A stretch of DNA of 28,663 nucleotides from positions 1 to 28,663 of the forward strand of contig CAKPDZ010000014.1 in the NCBI GenBank assembly GCA_934149155.1, written 5' to 3'. Positions 1 through 7,625 of the stretch are shown piece after piece; within the stretch, counting starts at the first letter, position 1, and each line of letters begins with the position of its first letter. The position numbers and the translations under genes are program-made. Under the pieces are notes generated by a model that saw only the letters and a program-made list of their open reading frames with translations, searched no databases and was not told the DNA's origin. Origin of the DNA: an uncultured Clostridia bacterium. Lineage in GTDB: Bacteria; Bacillota; Clostridia; TANB77; CAG-508.

Positions 1-27
1 GCAAATGCTCAGAAAGGATGAAAAAAT

Positions 28-828
28 ATGGAAATATATCAAGCAATAGTATTAGGAATAGTACAAGGATTAACAGAGTTGTTACCAATATCAAGTTCAG
101 CTCATTTAAAATTAATACCATGGATGTTAAAATGGGGAGAGATACCAGAAAGTTTTGATATTGCATTACATCTAGGAACTTTATTGGCAATAACATTATT
201 CTTTTTTAAAGATTGGATAGCACTAATTAAAGGAGGATATAACCAAGTTATAAAAAAAGAGAAATCAACAGAAGGTAAAATCTTCTGGTACATAGTGGCT
301 GTAACAATTCCAACAGGTATTGTTAGCTTAGTTTTAGATAAATTTTCAGAATATATTTGTGACAAATTTGGAATCGAAACAATAATGATAGCAATAGCTC
401 TTATTGTATTAGGAATAGTTCTATATGTAGTCGATAAAAAGTCACCATCTGAAACTAAATATGAAGATATGACATTTAAACAATCATTTTTAATTGGATT
501 ATCACAAGCAATAGCAGCAGCATTCCCAGGTACATCAAGATCTGGTATTACAATGACTGTTGCAAGAGCTTTAAAAGTTGACAGAGAAAGTGCAGCTAAA
601 TATTCATTCTTGCTATCTACACCAATAATATTAGCAGCTGTATTAGTAAGCATTACTGATTTTCAATTTACACTTGCATTTTTCATGGGAGTATTATTCA
701 GCTTTTTAGTAGGTATATTAGTAATAAAATTTTTATTAAATTATTTGAAAAAAGGAAGTTTCAAAATATTTGCAGTTTATAGAGTAATTCTTGGAATTAT
801 CGTAATTGCAATGACATTTATAAGATAG
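28..828 (+). CDS. uppP: Undecaprenyl-diphosphate phosphatase (UppP/BacA family)
   Basis: Integral membrane enzyme that dephosphorylates undecaprenyl pyrophosphate to the monophosphate, recycling the lipid carrier for peptidoglycan and other wall polymers; family members confer bacitracin tolerance. The 266-aa length is normal for the family. Both signature regions are present: the N-terminal motif GIVQGLTELLPISSSAHL (residues 10-27, with the conserved Glu and Ser cluster) and PGTSRSG (167-173, with the catalytic Arg). The rest is a run of hydrophobic segments consistent with a multi-pass protein. The ATG follows AAAGGATG at a normal distance. A strong hairpin terminator lies just after the stop, so this is the end of a transcription unit whose start is outside the window. 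Confidence 0.96.
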   Translation: MEIYQAIVLGIVQGLTELLPISSSAHLKLIPWMLKWGEIPESFDIALHLGTLLAITLFFFKDWIALIKGGYNQVIKKEKSTEGKIFWYIVAVTIPTGIVSLVLDKFSEYICDKFGIETIMIAIALIVLGIVLYVVDKKSPSETKYEDMTFKQSFLIGLSQAIAAAFPGTSRSGITMTVARALKVDRESAAKYSFLLSTPIILAAVLVSITDFQFTLAFFMGVLFSFLVGILVIKFLLNYLKKGSFKIFAVYRVILGIIVIAMTFIR

Positions 829-837
829 AAAAATAGA

Positions 838-879
838 AAACCCATAGTTCTTTATTTATTAGAACTGTGGGTTTATTTT
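838..879. terminator. Bidirectional intrinsic terminator between uppP and tsaE
   Basis: The arms AAACCCATAGTTCT (838-851) and AGAACTGTGGGTTT (861-874) form a 14-bp stem with one wobble/mismatch, a 9-nt loop and T-rich sequence after it. The complementary A run before it allows use on the minus strand too. The genes on both sides point towards it (uppP +, tsaE -). Confidence 0.88.
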
Positions 880-961
880 GTATTAAGCCAAGAAATGTAA
901 TGCAAAGATTATATTTAAAGTATTTCGGATAAAATTCTACTAAAAAACCATTAACTAGTAA

Positions 962-1402
962 CTATGCAAGTGAATCAGGATAAGTAATTTTTAAATATCT
1001 AATATTTTCATCAGACAAATCTTTTTCAAAATTGATTCTTATACAATTTTGTGGAAGGGCATCTTCAATAATTTCGCCCCATTCAATAATGCAAATACCA
1101 GAAGAAAAATATTCTTCACCACCAATAGCATAAAATTCATCAACATCTTCTAGTCGATAGACATCAAAATGATAGATATTTAAATCATTTTTTTTATATT
1201 CATTAACAATACTAAATGTAGGGCTTGAAATTTCGTTATCAAGACCAAAGTATTTTAAAAAACCTTCAGTAAATTTAGTTTTTCCAGCACCTAATTCACC
1301 AGATAAAACAACAACATCACCAACATTTAATTTACTTGCTAAATCAGAAGCAAAATTCATAGTTTCCTCACTGCTGTGAGATGTGAAATTATAAGTTTTC
1401 AT
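962..1402 (-). CDS. tsaE: tRNA threonylcarbamoyladenosine biosynthesis ATPase TsaE
   Basis: P-loop protein that, with TsaB and TsaD, takes part in N6-threonylcarbamoylation of adenosine 37 in ANN-decoding tRNAs. The 146-aa length is typical. Walker A is GELGAGKT (residues 35-42), followed by the family's 'SPTFSIVNEY' stretch and the 'FDVYRL...EW' region (about 80-108). The ATG is preceded by GGAGGG. A TTTACA-17-TAAAAT promoter lies directly upstream, so it appears to be transcribed separately from the minus-strand gene before it. The usual partners tsaB and tsaD are not beside it in this window. Confidence 0.95.
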   Translation of the reverse strand: MKTYNFTSHSSEETMNFASDLASKLNVGDVVVLSGELGAGKTKFTEGFLKYFGLDNEISSPTFSIVNEYKKNDLNIYHFDVYRLEDVDEFYAIGGEEYFSSGICIIEWGEIIEDALPQNCIRINFEKDLSDENIRYLKITYPDSLA

Positions 1403-1422
1403 AATATTCCCTCCATTATAAT

Positions 1423-1451
1423 ATTTTAACTTAAAATTATTGATTTGTAAA
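1423..1451 (-). promoter_or_regulatory. Sigma-A-like promoter for tsaE
   Basis: On the minus strand: -35 TTTACA (1446-1451), 17-bp spacer, -10 TAAAAT (1423-1428), about 20 bp before the tsaE start and downstream of the terminator of the previous gene. Called from hexamer match and spacing only. Confidence 0.55.
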
Positions 1452-1465
1452 GGATTGAGAAAAAT

Positions 1466-1493
1466 AAAATAGCCGTCATTTGATGGCTATTTT
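1466..1493 (-). terminator. Intrinsic terminator after the 105-aa gene
   Basis: The arms AAAATAGCC (1466-1474) and GGCTATTTT (1485-1493) extend inward by three pairs (one wobble) around a 4-nt loop. Read on the minus strand, the hairpin ends in a T run and lies 17 bp after the stop of the gene at 1510-1827. Confidence 0.82.
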
Positions 1494-1509
1494 AAAGTGT
1501 CAGAAGAGA

Positions 1510-1827
1510 TTAGTTAAGACGTAATTTAATTACGTTGTAAAAAGAAAACTGCCCATAAGGTGTTATAGAGAAATCATGAAAGTCCAAATCTAATAAAACT
1601 TTAGATAAAGCAGTTTTTATATCATTAAAACTATATTTCTCTTCAAAATCCTTACAACTTAAAAGAAAGTCAGAACAAATTGGCAATGCATCTTCTTTCA
1701 TTTTAGAAGTACTAAGATAAAATGAAGTACTTACCAATTTTGCAAGAAGCATTAATTGCAATTCGGAATTTGGATAGTTTAAAGAATATAAATTCCTTAA
1801 CCGTTGACACTTTTTGTAAAAACTCAT
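1510..1827 (-). CDS. Conserved-looking hypothetical protein, 105 aa
   Basis: I do not recognise this family. It is a real gene by context: a very strong ribosome site (AAGGAGG, 6-8 nt before ATG), an extended -10 promoter upstream and a hairpin terminator after it. The protein is mostly helical in character, mixed charge, with no signal peptide or membrane segment. Three Cys residues (about 8, 51 and 57) are present without a metal-site spacing. It lies between asnS and tsaE on the same strand, but has its own promoter and terminator, so its neighbours give no clue to function. Confidence 0.7.
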   Translation of the reverse strand: MSFYKKCQRLRNLYSLNYPNSELQLMLLAKLVSTSFYLSTSKMKEDALPICSDFLLSCKDFEEKYSFNDIKTALSKVLLDLDFHDFSITPYGQFSFYNVIKLRLN

Positions 1828-1861
1828 ATTGTTTACCTCCTTGGTTTATCTTATATTATAT

Positions 1862-1890
1862 AGTATAACACAAAAAATGGAAAAAGTAAA
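1862..1890 (-). promoter_or_regulatory. Extended -10 promoter for the 105-aa gene
   Basis: On the minus strand: TTTACT (1885-1890), 17-bp spacer ending in TGT, then TATACT (1862-1867), giving a TGn extended -10. The -35 hexamer abuts the repeat copy at 1891-1921. Confidence 0.55.
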
Positions 1891-1921
1891 TGCACAGCAG
1901 AGAATTGAGCACAAATGTGCA
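1891..1921. repeat. Degenerate copy of the 31-bp ACCGGT-core repeat
   Basis: Has the same ends as the family (TGCACAGCAGAGAA... and ...AAATGTGCA) but the ACCGGT core is replaced by ATTGAGC, which creates a tight GCACA-AA-TGTGC hairpin at 1909-1920. It starts 3 bp after the asnS stop codon (minus strand). Read on the minus strand it is followed by TTTACTTTTTC, so it may serve as the asnS terminator. Confidence 0.75.
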
Positions 1922-1924
1922 AAA

Positions 1925-3313
1925 TTAAAATTCACAATTATTTGGTGTTCTAGGGTAAGGAATAACATCCCTAATATTTTCAATTCCTGTAATATACATA
2001 AGTAATCTTTCAAAACCTAAACCAAATCCAGAGTGGATATTAGTACCAAATCTACGTAGGTCTAAATACCAATATAGTGGATCTGTTGCAATTCCCATTT
2101 CTTTCATTCTGTTAGTTAATTTTTCATAATCTTCTTCTCTTTGAGAACCACCCATAATTTCACCTGCACCAGGAACTTCTAAGTCAACAGCTGCAACTGT
2201 TTTTCCATCTGGGTTAAGCTTCATGTAATATGATTTGATATCTTTTGGCCAGTTTTTAACAAAAACAGGTCCATTGAAGTATTCTGTAATATATTTTTCA
2301 TGTTCTTTTGCCAAATCTTCGCCATAGTCTGGTTGGAATTCCCATTGTCTATCAGCTTTTTTCAATATATCAATAGCATCTTTATGGTCTATTCTAACAA
2401 ATTCTGAATTTAATAATTTTGTTAATTTTTCTTTTAATCCTTTTTCGATAAATTTATCACAAAAATCTATTTCTTCTGGACATCTTTCCATAACTTTTTG
2501 TACAATATATTTTAGACAATCTTCTTCTATGTCCATTAATTCATCTAAATCACAAAATGAAATTTCAGGTTCCATCATCCAAAATTCATTTGCGTGTGTT
2601 TTGGTATTTGAATTTTCACTTCTTAGAGTAGGACCAAATGTATAGATTTTTCCAAAAGAAGCAGCAAAAGTTTCTCCATGTAGTTGTCCTGAGCCTGTGA
2701 TGTAAGCTTTTCTGCCAAATAAATCTTCAGTAAAATCTGTTTTTCCATCCTTTTTTGGTAATTCTTTATCAAGATTTAATGTTGTTAATTTAAACATTTC
2801 TGCTGAACCTTCACAATCTGCGCAAGTGATTATAGGGGTATTAACATATACATATCCATTATTTTGAAAATATTCATGTATTGTAAAAGCTGCAACACTT
2901 CTAATTCTAAAAACAGCATTAAACGTATTTGTTCTTGGACGAAGATGTGCAATTGTACGTAAATATTCAAAAGAATGTCTTTTCTTTTGAAGAGGGTAAT
3001 CTAAATCACACAAATCTTCTACAACAATTTTAGTAGCTTGAACTTCAAAAGGTTGTTTAGCATTTTTTGTAATTACTAAAGCACCTGTAACTTTAATTGT
3101 TGAGCTAATTGTAAGTTTTGCTATTTCTGCAAAGTTTGATAATTTATCATTAAAAACAATTTGAACATTCTTAAAAAAAGAACCATCATTAAGTTCTATA
3201 AATCCAAATGTTTTTGAATCTCTAACTGTTTTTACCCAGCCTTCTAATGTAACTTCTTTATTTGCATAATCTGCAGTATTTTTAAATAAATCTTTTATAG
3301 TTAAATTTGTCAT
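1925..3313 (-). CDS. asnS: Asparagine--tRNA ligase
   Basis: Class II aminoacyl-tRNA synthetase that charges tRNA-Asn, cytoplasmic. The 462-aa length is normal. There is an N-terminal OB-fold anticodon-binding domain (about residues 15-105, 'VTLEGWVKTVRDSKTFGFIEL') and a class II catalytic core. Motif 2 appears as 'TFGPTLRSENSNTKTHANEFWMMEPE', and motif 3 as 'GFGLGFERLLMYITG' near the C terminus. 'HLRPRTNTFNAVFRIRS' is also typical of AsnRS and separates it from AspRS. ATG is preceded by AAAGGAA. A good TTGTTT-17-TATAAT promoter lies upstream. The leader has only a small stem, with no T-box consensus. Confidence 0.97.
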   Translation of the reverse strand: MTNLTIKDLFKNTADYANKEVTLEGWVKTVRDSKTFGFIELNDGSFFKNVQIVFNDKLSNFAEIAKLTISSTIKVTGALVITKNAKQPFEVQATKIVVEDLCDLDYPLQKKRHSFEYLRTIAHLRPRTNTFNAVFRIRSVAAFTIHEYFQNNGYVYVNTPIITCADCEGSAEMFKLTTLNLDKELPKKDGKTDFTEDLFGRKAYITGSGQLHGETFAASFGKIYTFGPTLRSENSNTKTHANEFWMMEPEISFCDLDELMDIEEDCLKYIVQKVMERCPEEIDFCDKFIEKGLKEKLTKLLNSEFVRIDHKDAIDILKKADRQWEFQPDYGEDLAKEHEKYITEYFNGPVFVKNWPKDIKSYYMKLNPDGKTVAAVDLEVPGAGEIMGGSQREEDYEKLTNRMKEMGIATDPLYWYLDLRRFGTNIHSGFGLGFERLLMYITGIENIRDVIPYPRTPNNCEF

Positions 3314-3332
3314 AAATAATTCATTCCTTTCT

Positions 3333-3352
3333 TGCCTGCACCAAGCTAGGCA
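3333..3352 (-). other. Small hairpin in the asnS leader
   Basis: TGCCT (3333-3337) pairs with AGGCA (3348-3352) around a 10-nt loop, between the asnS promoter and its ribosome site. A short 5-bp stem; a regulatory role is possible but unsupported. Confidence 0.3.
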
Positions 3353-3383
3353 TCTATAAAATACTTTATATTATTATGTAAAG

Positions 3384-3412
3384 ATTATACAATACTAAGT
3401 CAAAAAAAACAA
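3384..3412 (-). promoter_or_regulatory. Sigma-A-like promoter for asnS
   Basis: On the minus strand: -35 TTGTTT (3407-3412), 17-bp spacer, perfect -10 TATAAT (3384-3389), about 70 bp before the asnS start in the divergent intergenic region. Confidence 0.65.
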
Positions 3413-3430
3413 GGAAAATGCAAAAATATA

Positions 3431-3459
3431 TTGAAAAAATGGTATTATAATAGTAAAAT
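3431..3459 (+). promoter_or_regulatory. Candidate promoter for the WG-repeat gene
   Basis: TTGAAA (3431-3436), 17-bp spacer, TAAAAT (3454-3459), about 30 bp before the start. A TATAAT at 3446-3451 is an alternative -10 but lacks a good -35. Confidence 0.5.
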
Positions 3460-3489
3460 AAAAATATCAAAAAGGAAAGAGGTAGAAAT

Positions 3490-4890
3490 ATGTCTAAAAA
3501 AGCAAGTATAATAATAGTATCAATTATTGTAATAGTAAGTTTAGCAATATCAATATATATACCAAATAAAGAAAAGCTATCAAATGAAAAAGTAGATACA
3601 TCAAAAAATTATGAAATAATAGAAGAGGATGGGAAAATTGGTGTAAAAGATGGAGAAACTATAATAATAGAGCCTCAATATGACAAGATTATAATTCCAA
3701 ATGAACATAGAGATGTATTTATGTGTGAGAGAGGAGACGACGCTAAATTTGTAAATTCTAAAAATGAAAAAATATTTGAAAATTATGATAATGTAGAATT
3801 AATAGAATATGCAGATTCAAAATATGAAAAAAACATCTTAAGATATGAGAAAAATGGAAAATATGGATTATTAAATATTACAGGGAAAACTGTTACTGAT
3901 GCTAAATATGAAGATCTTACAAGCTTAAACGATAAAGAAGGAGAAGTACTAGTTAAAGAAAATGGCGAGTATGGAATAATTGACGAAAAAGGAAATACAA
4001 AAATAAAAAATAAATATGATTCAATACAATCTGATGGATTTTACACAGACGAAAATGGATACAAAAAAGCTGGATATATTGTGTGTGTAATTACAAATGA
4101 TGGGTATAGATATGGATACTATGATTCAGAAGGGGTACAAGTATTAAATGAAGAATATAATCAAATTACAAGATTAACACAAATCAAAAGCGACACATAT
4201 TTAATTGCGTCACAAAATGGACAATATGGAGTATTTATAAATAACAGCAAAATAATAAATACGCAATATCAATCAATAGATTATAATTCAGATTTACAAG
4301 TATTTATAGTAGAAAGAACTAAAAAATATGGAGCCATTAATTTAAAAGGTTCAGAAATAATACCAACAGAGTATAATGAGTTAACTATAAATGGAATTTA
4401 TTTATATGGTATAAAAGATGAGAATGAGCAAAAGGTATTTGACACAAATGGCAAAACAGTGGATATTCCATTTGATGAATATATAAATAGTACATCAAGT
4501 TCAAAATATTTTATAAAAAATCAAGATGGAAAATACACAGCAATAAATTCAAATTTTGAGGAGTTAACAAAGCAAAATTATCATTTTTTAGAATATGCTT
4601 ATGATAACTATTTTATAGCAACAAACGAACAAGATAAAGTGGGAGTTATAGATACAGAAGAAAATGTAGTTGTAGAATTTGAATATGATTTAATACAGTT
4701 AATAAAAGGAAAATATATATTTCAAGCAAGAGATTTTTCGACAGATAAAATTGATATATATGATAACAAATTTGACTTAGCCTTAGAAATGAGCAATGCT
4801 AATATTGAAATTTTAGATGATAGTGTTAAAGTATATAATAATGAACAAGAAGTTTTATTAGATAATAATGGAAAAGTTATCACAAAATAA
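3490..4890 (+). CDS. Membrane-anchored WG-repeat protein
   Basis: 466 aa. An N-terminal hydrophobic segment (about 5-25, preceded by Lys residues) should act as a signal anchor, placing the remainder outside the cell. The rest is a chain of about eight or nine WG-type repeats of 35-50 aa. Clear units include 'KYGLLNITGKTV..AKYEDL', 'EYGIIDEKGNT...KYDSI', 'RYGYYDSEGVQ...EYNQI' and 'KYGAINLKGSEI..EYNEL'. The signature Trp is mostly replaced by Tyr (YG instead of WG). WG repeats are thought to form a beta-rich, propeller-like or solenoid scaffold; no enzymatic motif is visible. ATG follows GGAAAGAGG. The patatin gene lies 68 bp downstream in the same direction, and no terminator was seen between them. 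Confidence 0.85.
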   Translation: MSKKASIIIVSIIVIVSLAISIYIPNKEKLSNEKVDTSKNYEIIEEDGKIGVKDGETIIIEPQYDKIIIPNEHRDVFMCERGDDAKFVNSKNEKIFENYDNVELIEYADSKYEKNILRYEKNGKYGLLNITGKTVTDAKYEDLTSLNDKEGEVLVKENGEYGIIDEKGNTKIKNKYDSIQSDGFYTDENGYKKAGYIVCVITNDGYRYGYYDSEGVQVLNEEYNQITRLTQIKSDTYLIASQNGQYGVFINNSKIINTQYQSIDYNSDLQVFIVERTKKYGAINLKGSEIIPTEYNELTINGIYLYGIKDENEQKVFDTNGKTVDIPFDEYINSTSSSKYFIKNQDGKYTAINSNFEELTKQNYHFLEYAYDNYFIATNEQDKVGVIDTEENVVVEFEYDLIQLIKGKYIFQARDFSTDKIDIYDNKFDLALEMSNANIEILDDSVKVYNNEQEVLLDNNGKVITK

Positions 4891-4958
4891 AGATTAGAAA
4901 CATAAAAAATAGAGAATAATAATTATTAATAAGATTATTATATTGGAGGTTTCTGGTT

Positions 4959-5807
4959 ATGGGAGTTGGAATAGCACTAGCAGGTGGAGGAATTAGAGGA
5001 ATTGCACATGCAGGAGTTTTAAAGGCTCTAGAAGATAATAATATAAAAGTAGAAGCAATAGGTGGAACAAGTGCAGGTAGCATTGTTGCCACCTTATATG
5101 CTATGGGTTACAAACCATATTATATTTATGTATTATTCAAAAAATATGCACAAGACATAATAAATATAGGAAATGCATCATTAATAAATGGATTTGGAAA
5201 TTTATTAAAAAATAAAAAAGTTGGATTTTCAGGTTTAAATGATGGAACTATGCTTGAAAAAATGTTTAATGAATTAGCTTTAAGAAAAAGAGTAAGAACT
5301 GTTGGTGATATAAAAATGCCACTTGTTATATCAACAGTGGATATTACAGAAGCTAGAGAGTATATAATTACAAATTGTGCACCAAGAGATAATTTTAAAG
5401 ATAGTTTAATAACTGAAATTGGAATAGGTAAGGCTGTAAGAGCAAGTAGCAGTTTTCCTGCATTTTTCTGTCCATGTGAATATAAAAAACATATTTTTAT
5501 GGATGGAGGAGTTTTAGATAATATTCCAGTTTTGCCATTAAAACAAATCTATGATAAAAAAATTATCGCTGTTAATTTTGAGTCTGATTCTGTACAAGAA
5601 GATGGAGATGTAATGGATATAATAATGAAGACTCTTGACATTATGGGAAATAAGATTTCTGAAAAGAGTTTAGCACAAAGTGATTTGGTTCTTACTGTTC
5701 CAACTGACAGAGCTGGATTGTTTGATATTGATAAATTGGATAAGTGTTATAATTTTGGTTATGATACTGTTATTAAAAATATTGATAAAATTAGAAAATT
5801 TCTTTAA
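4959..5807 (+). CDS. Patatin-like phospholipase (RssA/YjjU-type)
   Basis: 282-aa acyl hydrolase of the patatin fold. The oxyanion motif GGGIRG (residues 9-14), the nucleophile elbow GTSAG (36-40, Ser38) and the DGG dyad motif (Asp182) are all present and in the expected order, so the catalytic Ser-Asp dyad is intact. No signal peptide, so it is presumably cytosolic and acts on membrane lipids; the substrate cannot be told from sequence. ATG follows TTGGAGG. The stop codon lies inside the left arm of the 25-bp inverted repeat at 5799-5823, so the last two or three codons and the stop may have come from that element. Confidence 0.92.
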   Translation: MGVGIALAGGGIRGIAHAGVLKALEDNNIKVEAIGGTSAGSIVATLYAMGYKPYYIYVLFKKYAQDIINIGNASLINGFGNLLKNKKVGFSGLNDGTMLEKMFNELALRKRVRTVGDIKMPLVISTVDITEAREYIITNCAPRDNFKDSLITEIGIGKAVRASSSFPAFFCPCEYKKHIFMDGGVLDNIPVLPLKQIYDKKIIAVNFESDSVQEDGDVMDIIMKTLDIMGNKISEKSLAQSDLVLTVPTDRAGLFDIDKLDKCYNFGYDTVIKNIDKIRKFL

Positions 5808-6006
5808 GGTACATGCTTAAAGATATAAAATTTTAACTAATTATAACAATAAAAAACGTTATTATCAACAACTTTTTCGACAATTTTCATCAAAAGTTTT
5901 GAAATTTAGCCACCAGATTTTTGAAAATTACAATCAATACATAAGGATTGGTGTTACTGGGATAGAAGACTTTTGCTCTTTTCTTTAAGCATGTACCTTA
6001 AAGAAA
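5799..6006. repeat. 208-bp element with perfect 25-bp terminal inverted repeats (MITE-like)
   Basis: The left arm at 5799-5823 (begins TTTCTTTAAGGTACATGC) and the right arm at 5982-6006 (ends GCATGTACCTTAAAGAAA) are exact reverse complements over 25 bp. The 158-bp interior is AT-rich, without an ORF of useful length, and contains one TTCGACAA (5876-5883, a Spo0A-box match that chance could explain). No transposase is nearby. The size and perfect ends suggest a small non-autonomous mobile element, or alternatively a large RNA stem closing a structured leader of the next gene. I could not identify a target-site duplication. Confidence 0.7.
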
Positions 6007-6041
6007 AAATATAGAGATAAAAACGAAAAGAAGGGAAAAAG

Positions 6042-7523
6042 TTGAAAAATGAAAAAAAAAAAATGAGTAAAAATATGCTTTTATTGACAGCTATATTCAT
6101 AGTAACAATTATAATGGAAATAGGATATGCATCAATAGAAGAAATAACAGGAGAAATAGATGGAAAAGTAACAGCAAATGCACAAGAAGGAATAATTATA
6201 ACAGATGTAGAAAATGTAAGTAATATAGATGCAAATATGGAAAATTCAAAAATAAAAAATTTTGTAAAAACAACCATGCAGAGTACAATAGAGCTATCAA
6301 GTACAAATCCATTATCAAGCATAACATATAAAATTATAGTATATAATGCCTCAACAGAAATGGGGAGATTTACAGAAGTAAAATATGATAAAGAATTTTA
6401 TGATAATGAAGATATTACTTTTGAAATAACAGAATTTGTACCAGGTGAAAGAATTCAACCCAAAGAAACTAAAAATATATTAATAACATTTAGATATAAA
6501 GATACAATAACAGTACCAGAAAACAGAGTATTAAATTCATATTTGAACTTTAATGTAGAGAAAGTGAATATAATAATAGCAGAACCATATTTACCAACAG
6601 GATTTACACAAGTAGAAGGGACAAGTTTAGAAACAGGACTAACAATACAAGATAGTAAAGGAAACCAATATGTATGGGTAGAAGTGCCACAATCAGAAGA
6701 GGTGTACCCAACAGCAGGATTGGATATTGATAAATTTTCAGATGAAGAATATACACTAATCGAAAAAGATTTGCATATATACACAAGTGAATACAGAGAA
6801 GAAGGATATGAAGATGAATATTATTCAGATGCAGCCACAGGACTAACAAGTGAGCAGTATTACGAATTAAAGAAAAAAATGTTAAAAAGTGTATATCAAA
6901 ATGGAGGATTTTATGTTGGAAAGTATGAAACAGGGATAGAAGATGCACCCAAAATATCTGTATCATCAACAACAAAACCAAAAGAAATACCAGTAATAAA
7001 ACCAAATGCATATCCATATAATTTTGTAACATGCAGTCAAGCACAAACATTGGCAAGTAATATGGAAATTGAGGAATATACAACTAGTTTAATGTTCGGA
7101 GTACAATGGGATTTAGTATTAAAATATTTAGAAACAAAAGGAACACCACAAGATGAATTGATAACTGATAGTACATCATGGGGAAATTATATGACTAGTT
7201 TATGGAATATAACAAATCAAAATTCAAAATATGCAATAGATGGAGAAGAATGGGTAAGTGAAGTATATGGAAAAAAAGATTCAGAGCAAGAAATATTATT
7301 ATCAACGGGAGCAAGCGACACATTTTGCAAACAAGGAATATATGATTTGGCAGGGAATGTATGGGAATGGACGTTAGAAAAAACGCCTTCTTCACAATAC
7401 CCATGTGCATATAGAGGCGGTGGATATCAGAGTTGGAAGAATATAAAAGTATCAGGAAGATTAAATTTAACCGTAATAAAGAAAGGTTATGTTGATTTAG
7501 GATTCAGAATAGTAATTTATTAA
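6042..7523 (+). CDS. Exported protein: TasA/SipW-type N-terminal segment joined to a SUMF1/FGE-like C-terminal domain
   Basis: 493 aa. It starts with a basic stretch, then a hydrophobic segment (about 11-28) ending 'GYASIEE', resembling signal peptides of SipW-processed camelysin/TasA-type proteins. Residues 40-175 are a predicted beta-rich region ('SSITYKIIVYNAS', 'LITFRYKDTITV'). From about 180 to the end it is a formylglycine-generating-enzyme-like (C-type-lectin fold) domain, shown by GNVWEW (438-443), RGGGYQSW (458-465) and the terminal GFR (487-489). The usual RLPTEAEWE-like motif is replaced by 'LMFGVQWDLVLKYLE', so catalytic FGE activity is doubtful and a binding role is as likely. 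The TTG start is chosen because GAAGGG sits 7 nt before it; the ATG eight codons in (6063) is too far from it. A terminator follows. Confidence 0.75.
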   Translation: MKNEKKKMSKNMLLLTAIFIVTIIMEIGYASIEEITGEIDGKVTANAQEGIIITDVENVSNIDANMENSKIKNFVKTTMQSTIELSSTNPLSSITYKIIVYNASTEMGRFTEVKYDKEFYDNEDITFEITEFVPGERIQPKETKNILITFRYKDTITVPENRVLNSYLNFNVEKVNIIIAEPYLPTGFTQVEGTSLETGLTIQDSKGNQYVWVEVPQSEEVYPTAGLDIDKFSDEEYTLIEKDLHIYTSEYREEGYEDEYYSDAATGLTSEQYYELKKKMLKSVYQNGGFYVGKYETGIEDAPKISVSSTTKPKEIPVIKPNAYPYNFVTCSQAQTLASNMEIEEYTTSLMFGVQWDLVLKYLETKGTPQDELITDSTSWGNYMTSLWNITNQNSKYAIDGEEWVSEVYGKKDSEQEILLSTGASDTFCKQGIYDLAGNVWEWTLEKTPSSQYPCAYRGGGYQSWKNIKVSGRLNLTVIKKGYVDLGFRIVIY

Positions 7524-7538
7524 AGAAAAAATTTATAG

Positions 7539-7575
7539 AAAAAGGCCAAAAGATTTGTTTCTTTTGACCTTTTTT
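7539..7575 (+). terminator. Intrinsic terminator after the FGE-like gene
   Basis: The arms AAAAAGGCCAAAAG (7539-7552) and CTTTTGACCTTTTT (7561-7574) pair with one mismatch around an 8-nt loop and end in a T run, 15 bp after the stop. Confidence 0.88.
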
Positions 7576-7593
7576 CGGTAACAAGCATATAAT
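7564..7593 (+). promoter_or_regulatory. Promoter for the cysteine desulfurase gene, overlapping the terminator
   Basis: TTGACC (7564-7569), 18-bp spacer, TATAAT (7588-7593). The -35 hexamer is embedded in the right arm of the preceding terminator. Confidence 0.6.
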
Positions 7594-7625
7594 ATCAAAA
7601 GAATAGAAGGAAGGAAAGAAGTGCT

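Noticed and set aside
3314..3420. T-box riboswitch upstream of asnS
   Set aside because: The leader is short and lacks the AGGGTGGNACCGCG-like T-box sequence and an antiterminator; only a 5-bp stem is seen.
5876..5883. Lone TTCGACAA as a Spo0A box controlling the FGE-like gene
   Set aside because: A single 8-bp match, no recognisable promoter beside it, and about one such match is expected by chance in a window of this composition.
7431..7523. Diversity-generating retroelement variable region at the end of the FGE-like gene
   Set aside because: The fold fits, but no template repeat, reverse transcriptase or accessory gene is in the window.
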